Virus record (IMG/VR): IMGVR_UViG_3300010885_078619
Span: 1-31,817 of that record
Length of the DNA: 31,817 bases
DNA from: a virus
Direction: 5' to 3' (one strand)
Shown here: positions 13,554 through 22,100 of the stretch, piece by piece
Position numbering within the stretch: position 1 is the first letter of the stretch
Layout: each line of letters starts with the position of its first letter
The notes under the pieces: generated by a model
What the model was told of the DNA's origin: nothing
Database searches by the model: none
What the model saw: only the letters and a program-made list of their open reading frames with translations
Made by a program: the position numbers and the translations under genes

Positions 13554-13597
13554 AATAAGTATTCTTTACTTAAGAAAAGTACTAAACAAAAATTCAT

Positions 13598-13619
13598 GAT
13601 ACGGCACAAGGCCGATATC
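13598..13619 (-). repeat. Left-end hairpin of tnpB-only element
   Basis: Imperfect stem gatatcggc/gccgtatc (one bulge), loop cttgt, on the minus strand. Nearly identical to the left hairpin at 1081-1101, suggesting recognition by the same TnpA. Confidence 0.7.
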
Positions 13620-13630
13620 CTTTCTTTTTG

Positions 13631-13750
13631 TTAGCGTGTAAAGTAGCACATGCGAATATTAAATCGATAGGAAATTACCCACTCAAATCCCGTGCGTTTG
13701 CTCTTGCCGGTCTTCGGATCGTAACGAACACCTGTCCAGGAAAAATTCAT
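13631..13750 (-). pseudogene. 5' remnant of a gene split by the tnpB element
   Basis: ATG at 13750 with a Shine-Dalgarno-like aaggtga; reads MNFSWTGVRYDPKTGKSKRT, then GFEWVISYRFNIRMCYFTR and stops beside the element. The first 28 or so residues look like normal coding sequence. The natural continuation is probably the open frame at 12357-12461. Function unknown. Confidence 0.45.
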
Positions 13751-13763
13751 AGGTTCACCTTCA

Positions 13764-14567
13764 TCATACAATAATAGTTTCCTCTGGTCTAACGGTTCCA
13801 AAGTAAGATGCCCGGGCCACCACACACTCGATAGAATTAGAAACACGTACCTTACAAGGTGTATGTGTGTGTCCTGCCAAAACAATCACACGTTTCTTCT
13901 TTCTACCTTCCATAACTCTCTCAATCATTTGGCCTAAAACAGTGTTTGCATTGTACGGCAACCAAAACTTTTCCATCTTGGTTCCAACCGCCCGGGTTGC
14001 CTCCTTCCACGGTGGGAAATGTGTAACAATGAAAATCGTCTTGTGACTCTCCAGGGAATCAACCAATTTCTTCTCCAGTTGATTCGCAGACATTTCCGCA
14101 AGATGCCTAAAGAACTTGATTCTCGATTCCATGTCAGGCAAAACCCTCAAGTCATGTGTCAACAACCAATCAGTTGTCCACTTCAAATACGATGGATCAC
14201 CTGACAATGCATCATACCAACCTTCGGCACCAATCAGGGCAACATCTTCGTTGAGAGAAACAACATCACTCTCGGTCAACCAATGAAGATTCGGATAAAA
14301 ATCACAGAGTCGACGAACATCATCATGAACCGAATCCATGTATCGCCCATGATAATCATGGTTGCCAAGCACGAAATAGATTGGACCTGGAAAGTTACGT
14401 GCAAGATACCGCAAATCGTTTTCAAGATTCTTCCCAGAGGAAATATCCCCAGAAAGAAACAAACCATCCGCATGAAGTCCTTCCAACCTTCGAACAAAGA
14501 ACCTCTTCATCCACGGCAAAACCGACATATTTAAATGCGGATCACTATACCAAACATATCGTTTCAT
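13764..14567 (-). CDS. Calcineurin-like metallophosphoesterase
   Basis: A 267-residue protein with all five conserved metal-site blocks of the superfamily (Pfam PF00149): SDPH at 8-11, GD at 40-41, GNHD at 68-71, a lone His in VTHFPPW (H183) and GHTH at 232-235. It would hydrolyse a phosphomono- or diester using two metal ions; the substrate cannot be told. Related phage enzymes act as nucleotide, 2',3'-cyclic phosphate or protein phosphatases. Its start overlaps the stop of the upstream gene by four bases. Confidence 0.9.
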   Translation of the reverse strand: MKRYVWYSDPHLNMSVLPWMKRFFVRRLEGLHADGLFLSGDISSGKNLENDLRYLARNFPGPIYFVLGNHDYHGRYMDSVHDDVRRLCDFYPNLHWLTESDVVSLNEDVALIGAEGWYDALSGDPSYLKWTTDWLLTHDLRVLPDMESRIKFFRHLAEMSANQLEKKLVDSLESHKTIFIVTHFPPWKEATRAVGTKMEKFWLPYNANTVLGQMIERVMEGRKKKRVIVLAGHTHTPCKVRVSNSIECVVARASYFGTVRPEETIIV

Positions 14568-14953
14568 ACATCCTCCAAATCAATCTCAAGTTCCCGCTTG
14601 CGTACCCAACTCCCGCCTTCCCTCGCCCAAAACTCCAACACCTTCAATGACTCCGAAGTCATGGTTGGTCCCACATTACAACATCCGGAATTTGGTGGAT
14701 CACCATAGTAGAGATCTGGAATCAACAGAGAAGGTGGTTCCTTTTGATCTGCGGAGAATTTATCCCGCGTTAGTGAAACCTTAAAGAGTGTTCCACACGC
14801 CTGACAGACAATCAGGTATAAAACTACTTCGTTTGCATAGGGATTCGGTGCCAGGTCCGGATGAAATGCACCATACCGTGGAACACCATTGTCATCCCAC
14901 CACTCAGGCTTCTCAGTGATGCGTGAGAGAATGTCAGAATAACGTGTCTTCAT
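14564..14953 (-). CDS. Conserved phage protein with CxxC motif
   Basis: A 129-residue protein: MKTRYSDILSRITEKPEWWD, then NGVPRYGAFHPDLAPNPYA and LYLIVCQACGTLFKVSLTRD. I recognise this as a family of phage hypotheticals beginning MKTRYSDIL with WWDxxGVPRY. The VCQACG pair and a later CC (PNSGCCNVGP) could hold a metal. Coupled to the metallophosphoesterase downstream, so they may work together. Confidence 0.75.
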   Translation of the reverse strand: MKTRYSDILSRITEKPEWWDDNGVPRYGAFHPDLAPNPYANEVVLYLIVCQACGTLFKVSLTRDKFSADQKEPPSLLIPDLYYGDPPNSGCCNVGPTMTSESLKVLEFWAREGGSWVRKRELEIDLEDV

Positions 14954-14992
14954 AAATAACCAGTTGATCCATAATACTTAGTTAGTATTAAG

Positions 14993-16051
14993 ATGAATAA
15001 TGAGCAATTATTAAGAGAAGTAATTAGATTATCGTTAGTTGAACAATCGTTTCAACAACCTCAATCAAAGATGCGCAAAATTAAACTAACAGTGCCTCAA
15101 GAAAGTGGTCTAATAAAGACAATAGAACTTTCTGAGAGTTATATTGTCGGTGTTCTTGGTATACCAAGAAATCTTCTATTAGAAAGTGTTTACGATTCCA
15201 AACTAAATAAAGTCATATTGAAAGAACATCTTCTATTTGAAGGTTGGTGGAGTGAAGCAAAACAACTTCTTGGAAAAGGTATTGATAAAATCAAAGAAAC
15301 AAGCAATGACATTGTTGATGTCATTGAAAACTTTGGATCAAATGCTAAAGGTGTGGTTGCAGGTCTTTGGGCGGCAGCATCTGACAGTAACATTCTAGGA
15401 AAAGTAACAGGCGCTGCATCACAACTTGCAAGTAGAAGAGCAACTGACATTTTTGAGCCACTTACCAAGATTACAAACTTATTAAAAAGTACAGAAATTG
15501 GCAAAAAAGCAGCTGGTGTATTTTCAAATATCATTGAAAAAATTAAAACTTTACTGAAGTCTTTCACTTCGTTAGATGGATGGAAAGGAATGTTGTCTTC
15601 TGCTGCTGTTTATCTTGGCATAAAGTTTCTCAGATCTAAAATCGGAACTACAATTCAAGACATAGCAGATAAATGTAAATCAGGAGATTGGAAAAGCATT
15701 GCAAATGAAATTACAAAAGGTGTTTTTGCAAAAAGTTTAGATGCAATATCTGCTCCCGAAACTGAGCAAGAAAATGAAGAAAATGAAGAAGATGAAGAAG
15801 ATGAAGAAACTTCATCCGAAGGTTCGTATATACGAATAGTCATCAACTTCATTAACAGCAAAGTTATTAATGCGATTAAAAACTTTATTTTTGAAAAAAT
15901 CAAATCAATCGCCGGCGATGCCATCGCAGCGCTCGCAGGCCCGGTAGCATGGATAAAAACCGCAGTAACAATATTCAAAACAACAGATTTCGTTGTTGAA
16001 ACTTTAATGGACATAATTTCACGCGCAAAAGGTCCATTTAACAAATTGTAA
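14993..16051 (+). CDS. Large helical, partly hydrophobic protein of unknown function
   Basis: A 352-residue protein, the only long plus-strand gene here that is not mobile. Residues 1-18 (MNNEQLLREVIRLSLVEQ) resemble the leader seen on other proteins of this window. The middle is made of Ala/Gly-rich amphipathic helices (GVVAGLWAAASDSNILGKV, AAVYLGIKFLRSKIG). A very acidic segment (EQENEENEEDEEDEE) near residues 260-276 separates it from a hydrophobic C-terminal part (IAALAGPVAWIKTAVTIF). It is AT-richer than its neighbours and divergent from 14564-14953. Possibly a head-internal or membrane-active protein; no family recognised. Confidence 0.7.
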   Translation: MNNEQLLREVIRLSLVEQSFQQPQSKMRKIKLTVPQESGLIKTIELSESYIVGVLGIPRNLLLESVYDSKLNKVILKEHLLFEGWWSEAKQLLGKGIDKIKETSNDIVDVIENFGSNAKGVVAGLWAAASDSNILGKVTGAASQLASRRATDIFEPLTKITNLLKSTEIGKKAAGVFSNIIEKIKTLLKSFTSLDGWKGMLSSAAVYLGIKFLRSKIGTTIQDIADKCKSGDWKSIANEITKGVFAKSLDAISAPETEQENEENEEDEEDEETSSEGSYIRIVINFINSKVINAIKNFIFEKIKSIAGDAIAALAGPVAWIKTAVTIFKTTDFVVETLMDIISRAKGPFNKL

Positions 16052-16208
16052 CCTTACATCGGTGTAACAACAATTAACTTACGCGAGAAATATAGAAAAA
16101 TACCTATATATCAAAATACGAAATCAGCAAAAACAAAAAGTAAAAACAAACGATTAAAGTACCTACAACCTTCCCTTGTGATTCATCGGACCTGTCGCTG
16201 TAATCGTC
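16052..16208. other. Convergent intergenic region
   Basis: AT-rich region between converging genes. A weak five-base-pair hairpin (ttaca-tcgg-tgtaa) near 16055-16068 could help terminate the plus-strand gene. No gene seen. Confidence 0.35.
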
Positions 16209-16478
16209 CTAAAACTCACTCCCGGCGTCGTCGACAAGTGTCCCCCCCAACTGACACCTGCTTCCCATCTCCATTAGCCTAACCCAAGAATGCATCACCC
16301 AACCAATTTCGGTACCAAACATAACCTTCAACCAATCTTCACCCCACCAATTTTCGATGTCCAATACGAGTCCGGGAATTCCATAAACATTCATTAACCT
16401 CTGTCCACCAAAATTTCCAATTTGGACACAAGGCGAAATGTTCTCTGTAGCCGTACACACCAAATCGCCGGGTTTCAT
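16209..16478 (-). CDS. PGD-family small protein
   Basis: An 89-residue protein: MKPGDLVCTATENISPCVQI, IPGLVLDIENWWGEDWLKV, then MFGTEIGWVMHSWVRLMEMG and a tail of about 17 residues. EDWLKVMFGTEIGWV fits the third block closely. Overlaps the upstream stop by four bases. Confidence 0.75.
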   Translation of the reverse strand: MKPGDLVCTATENISPCVQIGNFGGQRLMNVYGIPGLVLDIENWWGEDWLKVMFGTEIGWVMHSWVRLMEMGSRCQLGGTLVDDAGSEF

Positions 16479-16807
16479 GGGCTCACTGGATGTCTTTCAT
16501 CTACGCAACGAAGTGGATCCTCACAAGAACACACAACAAGGGTGCTTCCATCGTCTTTCTCCTGAATTTCAATAAATCCCTTTACACACTCAATCCTTGT
16601 ATCCATCTTCGCTAAAACAACGAAAGGAGTGCACGTTGTGGGAACTGTGGGAGTTGAAACAGTTGTTGCCTGAGACAATGAATCATCAATGTTTTTCGAA
16701 ATAAAAAGTGTAATAACAATTAAAGTTGCAACTGCAAATACACCTACGAAAATTCTTCTCTTACTCATGTCATTCTTCTCCATAAACATAATTTGCTTCA
16801 GTTTCAT
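16475..16807 (-). CDS. Single-pass membrane protein with Cys-rich outer domain
   Basis: A 110-residue protein from ATG at 16807, which overlaps the upstream stop (ATGA). After a basic segment (MEKNDMSKRR) comes a hydrophobic helix (VGVFAVATLIVITLFI, about residues 23-38), then a Thr/Pro-rich linker (TVSTPTVPTTCTP) and a domain with several Cys (IECVKGFIEI, VCSCEDPLRCVDE). This suggests a signal anchor with the C-terminus outside the cytoplasm. Function unknown. Confidence 0.65.
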   Translation of the reverse strand: MKLKQIMFMEKNDMSKRRIFVGVFAVATLIVITLFISKNIDDSLSQATTVSTPTVPTTCTPFVVLAKMDTRIECVKGFIEIQEKDDGSTLVVCSCEDPLRCVDERHPVSP

Positions 16808-17019
16808 GTCCATTCGGCCCAATTGTAATCAATCAAATAGATGGCTTGTCCATGTAACACCTCTAGTCCATGTTTCGTAAGGGTACGTGTGTTTGCCGTG
16901 ATTGCAATACCTTTTCCCGCGTGTTCACTAACATCATCCAGCAACATTCCAAAGCATACTCGCCATCGGGATTTTTCACTCTCCCACTTTCTCCACTTCA
17001 CCATATCACCTGGCTTCAC
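16804..17019 (-). CDS. PGD-family small protein
   Basis: A 71-residue protein from GTG at 17019: MKPGDMVKWRKWESEKSRWR, VCFGMLLDDVSEHAGKG, then HGLEVLHGQAIYLIDYNWAEW. An in-frame upstream extension to 17085 is unlikely because it would lie inside the preceding gene. The start lies 14 bases inside that gene's end. Confidence 0.7.
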   Translation of the reverse strand: MKPGDMVKWRKWESEKSRWRVCFGMLLDDVSEHAGKGIAITANTRTLTKHGLEVLHGQAIYLIDYNWAEWT

Positions 17020-17236
17020 TGACAACCTCAAATTCCAGCTCATCATTTGGCATCTGAAAGAAATCCCAAACATCAACCACACCATCGTTCTTTAGAACAC
17101 GAAACACGTGGGTAGGATAGACACCAAGTCCTCGTGACCAATAATCGAGCGGATTAAGAACCTCTAGGATCAATCCAGATTCACCATCCTCAAAGAACGT
17201 GGTCTTGATGTAGTCACCCGACTTTGGAGAAATCAC
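17006..17236 (-). CDS. PGD-family small protein (KSGDYIKT)
   Basis: A 76-residue protein from GTG overlapping the upstream stop (GTGA): MISPKSGDYIKTTFFEDGES, GLILEVLNPLDYWSRG, then THVFRVLKNDGVVDVWDFFQMPNDELEF. SGDYIK corresponds to PGDLVR; GLILEV is a clear second block. Confidence 0.68.
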   Translation of the reverse strand: MISPKSGDYIKTTFFEDGESGLILEVLNPLDYWSRGLGVYPTHVFRVLKNDGVVDVWDFFQMPNDELEFEVVSEAR

Positions 17237-17463
17237 TTTACCTCCGTAAAATAACTAGAGTTACTCCAACCAACGTATCCATTCGCCAACCACCGAACCC
17301 ACAATTCACGATTCTTGGCAGTCTCAAGAATGATTCCGGTTGTATTGCGGGGTGCATCTGGAATGAGAGGATTTACCCAATCGTTCTTGAAATTTTCAGC
17401 CCCAGGAATCGACGTAAACATCGGGAGATTACAGAGACACTTGACGAGGCTTCCTGACTGCAT
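17233..17463 (-). CDS. PGD-family small protein (MQSGSLVKC)
   Basis: A 76-residue protein: MQSGSLVKCLCNLPMFTSIP, NTTGIILETAKNRELWVRWL, then ANGYVGWSNSSYFTEVK. Leaderless-type promoter upstream with an 18-base spacer. First gene of the operon through 17006, 16804, 16475 and 16209. Confidence 0.7.
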   Translation of the reverse strand: MQSGSLVKCLCNLPMFTSIPGAENFKNDWVNPLIPDAPRNTTGIILETAKNRELWVRWLANGYVGWSNSSYFTEVK

Positions 17464-17499
17464 ATAACTACCATATCACGTCTCAATCACAAATTTGCA
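17464..17499 (-). promoter_or_regulatory. Leaderless-type promoter element (18-base spacer)
   Basis: Minus strand: TGCAAA, 18 bases, TATGGT, AGTTAT, ATG at 17463. A second TGCAAA lies three bases further upstream (17503-17508). Confidence 0.55.
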
Positions 17500-17529
17500 A
17501 AATTTGCACAAGTTTTTTCTATCTTGAAA

Positions 17530-18185
17530 TCAACCTGAGGAAAGGAAGTTTTGCATTTTCGGACTAGACTTCGCAAGAGTCGACCACACAACACGACCGA
17601 TTCTCACCGGTCCCAATGCCAAAACTTCATTCTCGTCAGACTTACTCCTCAACGAGAGCAAATTATAAAACCCATCAGGTCCACTCAAAAACGTTCCGCT
17701 GTTTTCGGCCACGTCTGCCGCCAAGATCACAATCATTCTCTTTCCAGGTGGCACAGAAGCTGTTGCAAATCGATACGCAATCGCCGGTTCATTCGTCCAC
17801 GAATCAGCATTTTTTTGTGGGCTATATGTTCCACCCACAACCGCGTCACCTTCCAGCTCGTCAGCGAAGTCAGGAGATACTCCAAGTCCCCGGAGAAGCC
17901 CCACAGCCTCCTCCTTTGACAGTAACATTCCTCTATAAACTGTTTGAACAGCAGGCGGTTTCAACACGTCATCGTACGATCCATCCGCCAAACCAGCACG
18001 TAGCACGGCAACAGATTCAGGCGACATGTTGGTGCTCCACAAGATCTGCTTCGAAAGTTGTCGAAAAGTATCCTTTTCTATTTCGGTATCAGGTTCAGGC
18101 AAACGTTGAACTCTCGAATCACCAAAGGCATATGCACTATTTCTTCCCTAATGAGAGAACGAAGCTCAGATAAACGTATCTTCAT
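17530..18185 (-). CDS. ADP-ribosyltransferase-like protein with leader, frameshifted
   Basis: ATG at 18185 starts MKIRLSELRSLIREE, a leader of the LRxIIxEE type. This frame then closes, but a -1 shift at the AAA run near 18140-18146 joins it to NSAYAFGDSRVQRLPEPDTE and the long downstream frame (190 residues from TTG at 18102). The catalytic domain shows the ART pattern: Arg in TVYRGML, a Ser/Thr region in QKNADSWTNEPAIAYRFA, and the E-x-E region ENEVLALGPVRIGRVVW. Such enzymes transfer ADP-ribose from NAD to host proteins, as T4 Alt does after injection. The shift may be programmed, a mutation or a sequence error. Confidence 0.72.
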
Positions 18186-18206
18186 GACGTTAAATATGGT
18201 CCCATC

Positions 18207-18476
18207 TTATTCAAGATTGTCGACGTTGTCTACGAGAGTCTTGAGAATCCAGCCCATTTTTCCTCGAGAAGTCAATGCCCACACATAATTTTCACATTCT
18301 GACGTCCTAATAACTACTCCTATTTCTTCGTACTTAAAGGTGCCGATTGTGTCGATTATCTCTTCATTCCATATGCGTGCAGAAATGGAAGGAGTGATGA
18401 GATCGCCAGGAAATATTTTTTTTGATTTTTCTCCGCCGATCTTCTTGGGAGCGTTGCCCACATATCGATGTTTCAT
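18207..18476 (-). CDS. PGD-family small protein with basic N-terminus
   Basis: An 89-residue protein. A basic 20-residue extension (NAPKKIGGEKSKK) precedes IFPGDLITPS; then YEEIGVVIRTSECENYVW and ALTSRGKMGWILKTLVDNV. SRGKMGWILK fits the third block. One base separates its ATG from the upstream stop. Confidence 0.72.
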   Translation of the reverse strand: MKHRYVGNAPKKIGGEKSKKIFPGDLITPSISARIWNEEIIDTIGTFKYEEIGVVIRTSECENYVWALTSRGKMGWILKTLVDNVDNLE

Positions 18477-18477
18477 G

Positions 18478-18708
18478 TTATGATATTTTTTCTATTGAAA
18501 ATATAAGATTTGAATTTAAAGAAGAATAGTCATCACCTATCAAAAAGCGAAGCCACGTAAATTCGCCCCATTTCCCAGAGCCTGATCTTGAATTTTGTTG
18601 TGTTTCAATAAAAATGCCGACGTACACGGAACCCATGATGCTCCGAATTTTAACCAGATCACCCGGGTCCAATTCAATTTCTTTGGAGCTATTATATTTC
18701 ACCAACAT
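18478..18708 (-). CDS. PGD-family small protein
   Basis: A 76-residue protein: MLVKYNSSKEIELDPGDLVK, IRSIMGSVYVGIFIETQQNS, then GEFTWLRFLIGDDYSSLNSN. Clear first two blocks. AT-rich compared with the array at 4-8 kb. Start lies 17 bases inside the end of the upstream gene. Confidence 0.7.
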   Translation of the reverse strand: MLVKYNSSKEIELDPGDLVKIRSIMGSVYVGIFIETQQNSRSGSGKWGEFTWLRFLIGDDYSSLNSNLIFSIEKIS

Positions 18709-18949
18709 GGCTCAAAACTCTCACCAAAAAATTATTTTCCAATTCCTTGCTGGTTATCCAAACACTCTTAACACAACCATCCACCAATAGCTTCATTGCA
18801 AAAACCCCGACCATCTCCAAATCACAAATCTTATTATCAAATCCCAAAAAAATTGCCAAAAAATGATTGTTCTCTATCGAGTGACTATACACCCCTCTGA
18901 TCTCGAGAAGATCACCGATAGTGATTTTTTCATTTTTATTTTTCGACAT
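18692..18949 (-). CDS. PGD-family small protein
   Basis: An 85-residue protein: MSKNKNEKITIGDLLEIRGV, HFLAIFLGFDNKICDLE, then MKLLVDGCVKSVWITSKELENNFLV. IGDLLEI matches PGDLVRI, and GCVKSVWITSKELE resembles GxGWIxxxDLE. First gene of an AT-rich trio; no TGCAAA element is visible upstream. Confidence 0.68.
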   Translation of the reverse strand: MSKNKNEKITIGDLLEIRGVYSHSIENNHFLAIFLGFDNKICDLEMVGVFAMKLLVDGCVKSVWITSKELENNFLVRVLSHVGEI

Positions 18950-19044
18950 CGAAAATAATTATATTTGATTTGTTGAAAGTGAAATCATTGGCTTGGCCAA
19001 CTCCCAATAATTCAATTCCTGATAAAATGAGTTTCATAAGAAAA
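18950..19044. other. Intergenic region
   Basis: AT-rich sequence between the terminator of the large LamG gene and the PGD trio. No gene or known signal seen. Confidence 0.35.
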
Positions 19045-19077
19045 TCGGTCGGACTCCCACAAAGAGAATCCGACCGA
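19045..19077 (-). terminator. Intrinsic terminator after the large LamG gene
   Basis: Perfect nine-base-pair stem tcggtcgga/tccgaccga, loop similar to that at 10760-10772, followed on the minus strand by ttttcttatg. On the plus strand it is followed by gttgtttttt, so it could act both ways. Confidence 0.78.
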
Positions 19078-19103
19078 AGTTGTTTTTTGTGTTACCTAAC
19101 GAA

Positions 19104-22100
19104 TCAACCAATTAGGGTGAATGGTGCAGTGGGTGGCGTGAAGTCTCCACTGTACAACGCAGTTCCCTTGGTGAATCGCACTTCGTCAATGTAGCCATTG
19201 AACTCAATTCCCAAAACAGTGGAATAGTCAAACACGTTGCCCAAAATCAAACCATTTTGAGCCAAGTTAAACGAAAATGTTGTTGAGCCATCGCACACAC
19301 CGTTCAAGTAAACGTATACTGTGTTTCCTTTTCTAGAAACTGCAACGTGATACCAGGTGTTTAATTGGATCGCAGTATTGCAAGTCAGATAGGTACCACC
19401 TGCTGTATAGAGCTTCAACTTATTCGCAGAGTTCGTACAGATGAGGAGACCATCCTGTGAACTAACTCTGGTGTCAACCATACTATTGTAGTAGTCTCCA
19501 GGGAAACCCGTGCTCATGGCACTCATATTGAACCAATACTCTATTGTAAAGTCACCTGTTCCAAGCGCAAAGTCAGAAGAAGTCGCCGCAACCCTTGCGC
19601 CCGACCCTCTACCTCCTGGTAGATAGAGCGAAGAACTTCCAAATTTCGACTTGGTCGTTGAGATAGCAGTCCCGGTCCCATACGCTGTAAATGTCTTTGG
19701 TGAAGTTGAACTGTCCGTGAACGTTGTGCTTCCATTTGATCCCTCAAAGTGAAGCAAACAATTATTCCCATCGGTAAATGGTGCAGTGGGTGGCGTGAAG
19801 CTGTTGTTGTAGGCACACTTTCCAACCAATATGCGGAATTCATCAAAGTAACCATTGGTTGTTCTGGCACCGCCGGCGGCTGTCGGACAATTTCCGATAT
19901 AAATTGTATCAGTGTATAAGGTTCCTGTAGCCCCTGACGTTCCAACAAGATTTCCATCGTAATAGATCTTTATTGGACCCGAGCTGGTTTCTCTTGTTAC
20001 TGCGAAATGGTGCCAAGCATTTGCAGTGACTGTACCAGTCGCCGCCAATGAACCACCCCAGCTAGTACCGTTATATGACCAATACGAATACAATTGATTT
20101 GCACCAGTCACCATCAAAAGCAATCCTTTAAATTCATCACCTGTTATTATAAATTGCTCACCTGCGCTTAAAGCATTCAGGTAGAACCAACCCTCAATGG
20201 TGAAGGGACGGTCGAGGAGAGCAATGGGTCTAGCTTCGGTGCGATCCATTTTGACATAATTTGCAACATTTCCATTTAGTTTTAGAGAAGAACCTCCAAA
20301 TTTTGACTGCAATGTTGAAATTTGAGCGGCACCGATAAATGAAACTCTACAAGGCGCAATATTCGTTGTTTCGTCTATCGTTGAAGTTTGACCATTGATG
20401 CCATCAAAATTTAACAAAACTGCAGTCTTTGAATTGCCGGTAACTGGTGTGGTTGGAGCAGTGAAATTTCCAGTATAAACTGCCTCACCTAATTGAACCC
20501 TTATGTTGTCCATGTAACCATCAAAAGGTGATATTGACTGGGCATGCGCAGCCAAACCTACGTAGAAATAACGGTAGGAACCAAATGTTGTATTGCAAGC
20601 TTGTGACAACACAGATGTACCATTAACATAAATGTTAAATGTGGATCCATTACGAACTGCTGCTATGTGGTACCACTGATTAATCTGTGGAACAAACGAA
20701 GTGACCCCCGCATAACCGGTCGCATCATCAACAAATCTCAGTACATTTGTTGAACTTTGAATAAACAATTGAGGACCAGCAACACCCGCAGAACCATTCC
20801 AGAACTCTATGAGATTTTGGAAACCAATGTTGTTGGAATTAAAGTAGAACCAACCTTCCATCGTGAAGTCTTGTGTTCCAAAGGAATAAGTGTTTGCACT
20901 TGGGTTTGCGAACTGGAGCTTGTTGGTGTTGGTGCCATTGAGGTAAAGGGATTTGCCACCGAACTTTGATTGGGCGGTGGAGGTGGCAACGGTGCCGATG
21001 CGATGCTGGGTTAGGGGAGATTGGGCAGAGTCTAAAAGGGGAGAAACGTCTTTTACGGTAACAGTACTGTTGCCATTATTTGAAACAAATAATTTTGAAT
21101 TTGCAGCAACAACACCATAAGGATTAGTAAATCCTGCAAAAGTTGTCGTAACTGAATTTGTTGAAATGTCTATAACAGAAACTGTGTTTCCACTATAATT
21201 AGCAACATATAGTTTTTTGCCATCTGGACTCACAGATGATCCATATGGTGCTGCACCGACAGTGATATCGGTTCCTTTTGTTGAGCTTGAAAAATAAACT
21301 GGTGACACGGTCCCGCTAGCATTAGTGTAATTTGAATAGTAAGCAGCGTTAGTTGCTTTTGTTGCAACATAAGCTCCGGAAAAACCGGTTAAAGTTGACA
21401 ACAGAGATATAGCACCAGTATCTTGGTTTAAAGAATAAACCTTTACGCTAGATCCTAAGCTTACATATAATTTAGTGCCATCAGACGATACTACTGGGGC
21501 ATATACACCCCATGTCGTGTCTCCCAATAGTGTAGCCGAAGGTGTTGCGGCAGTTAAATCAATCCTATATAAACCTGCGTTTTGACATGCGACGAATAAA
21601 AATTTATCATTTGTAGTTATTGCCGACGAATGAACGCCAGTTCCTGTTGTCACAGAGCTAAAAGAGCCATTTGTTGTGTCTACAATATAAACTTTATTTT
21701 GACTGTAGTTAGTTCCATAAATTTTCGTACCCGTTGAATTTATTGTCAACTGGTGAATTTTATTACCCTCTGTTTCGAGAGTTTGTGTTTTCGTTCCTGA
21801 GGCAACGTCAATTACATGAATTCCACTTCCCGAAGCGAGAGACCATGAACCAATATAAGCTTTTGCACCATCAGGCGAAAGAATACCTTGCATTGGTGTT
21901 GTGGCGCTTATTGTTGAGTCTGCCACCGAAGCAGCGTCATCGAAGTGCAGCAACATCTTCGTATAAGGATCAGTAGTGATCGTGGCGGTTCCATTGATAA
22001 TCTGCTGGATGATAGAAGATGTCCTCTTACGAAGAGCGGTCTTCGACATGTCACCCTTGTTCTTGGCGACGACCTTGGTCATGTCGCCCTTAAATTTTAT

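Larger units (their letters stand above)
12462..13619 (-). mobile_element. tnpB-only IS605-type element
   Basis: One tnpB gene bracketed by hairpins at 12462-12482 (right end) and 13598-13619 (left end). The left hairpin matches that of the tnpA-bearing element at 1081 except for one bulged base, and both tnpB genes end in the right hairpin. No tnpA is present, so it would need TnpA supplied in trans. Flanking sequences carry two halves of an interrupted small gene. Outer limits are not resolved. Confidence 0.75.

Noticed and set aside
14951-14958. T4-late-like promoter cataaata upstream of the 14993 gene
   Set aside because: One-base deviation from tataaata at a suitable distance, but the motif is short, AT-rich and not repeated at other gene starts here.
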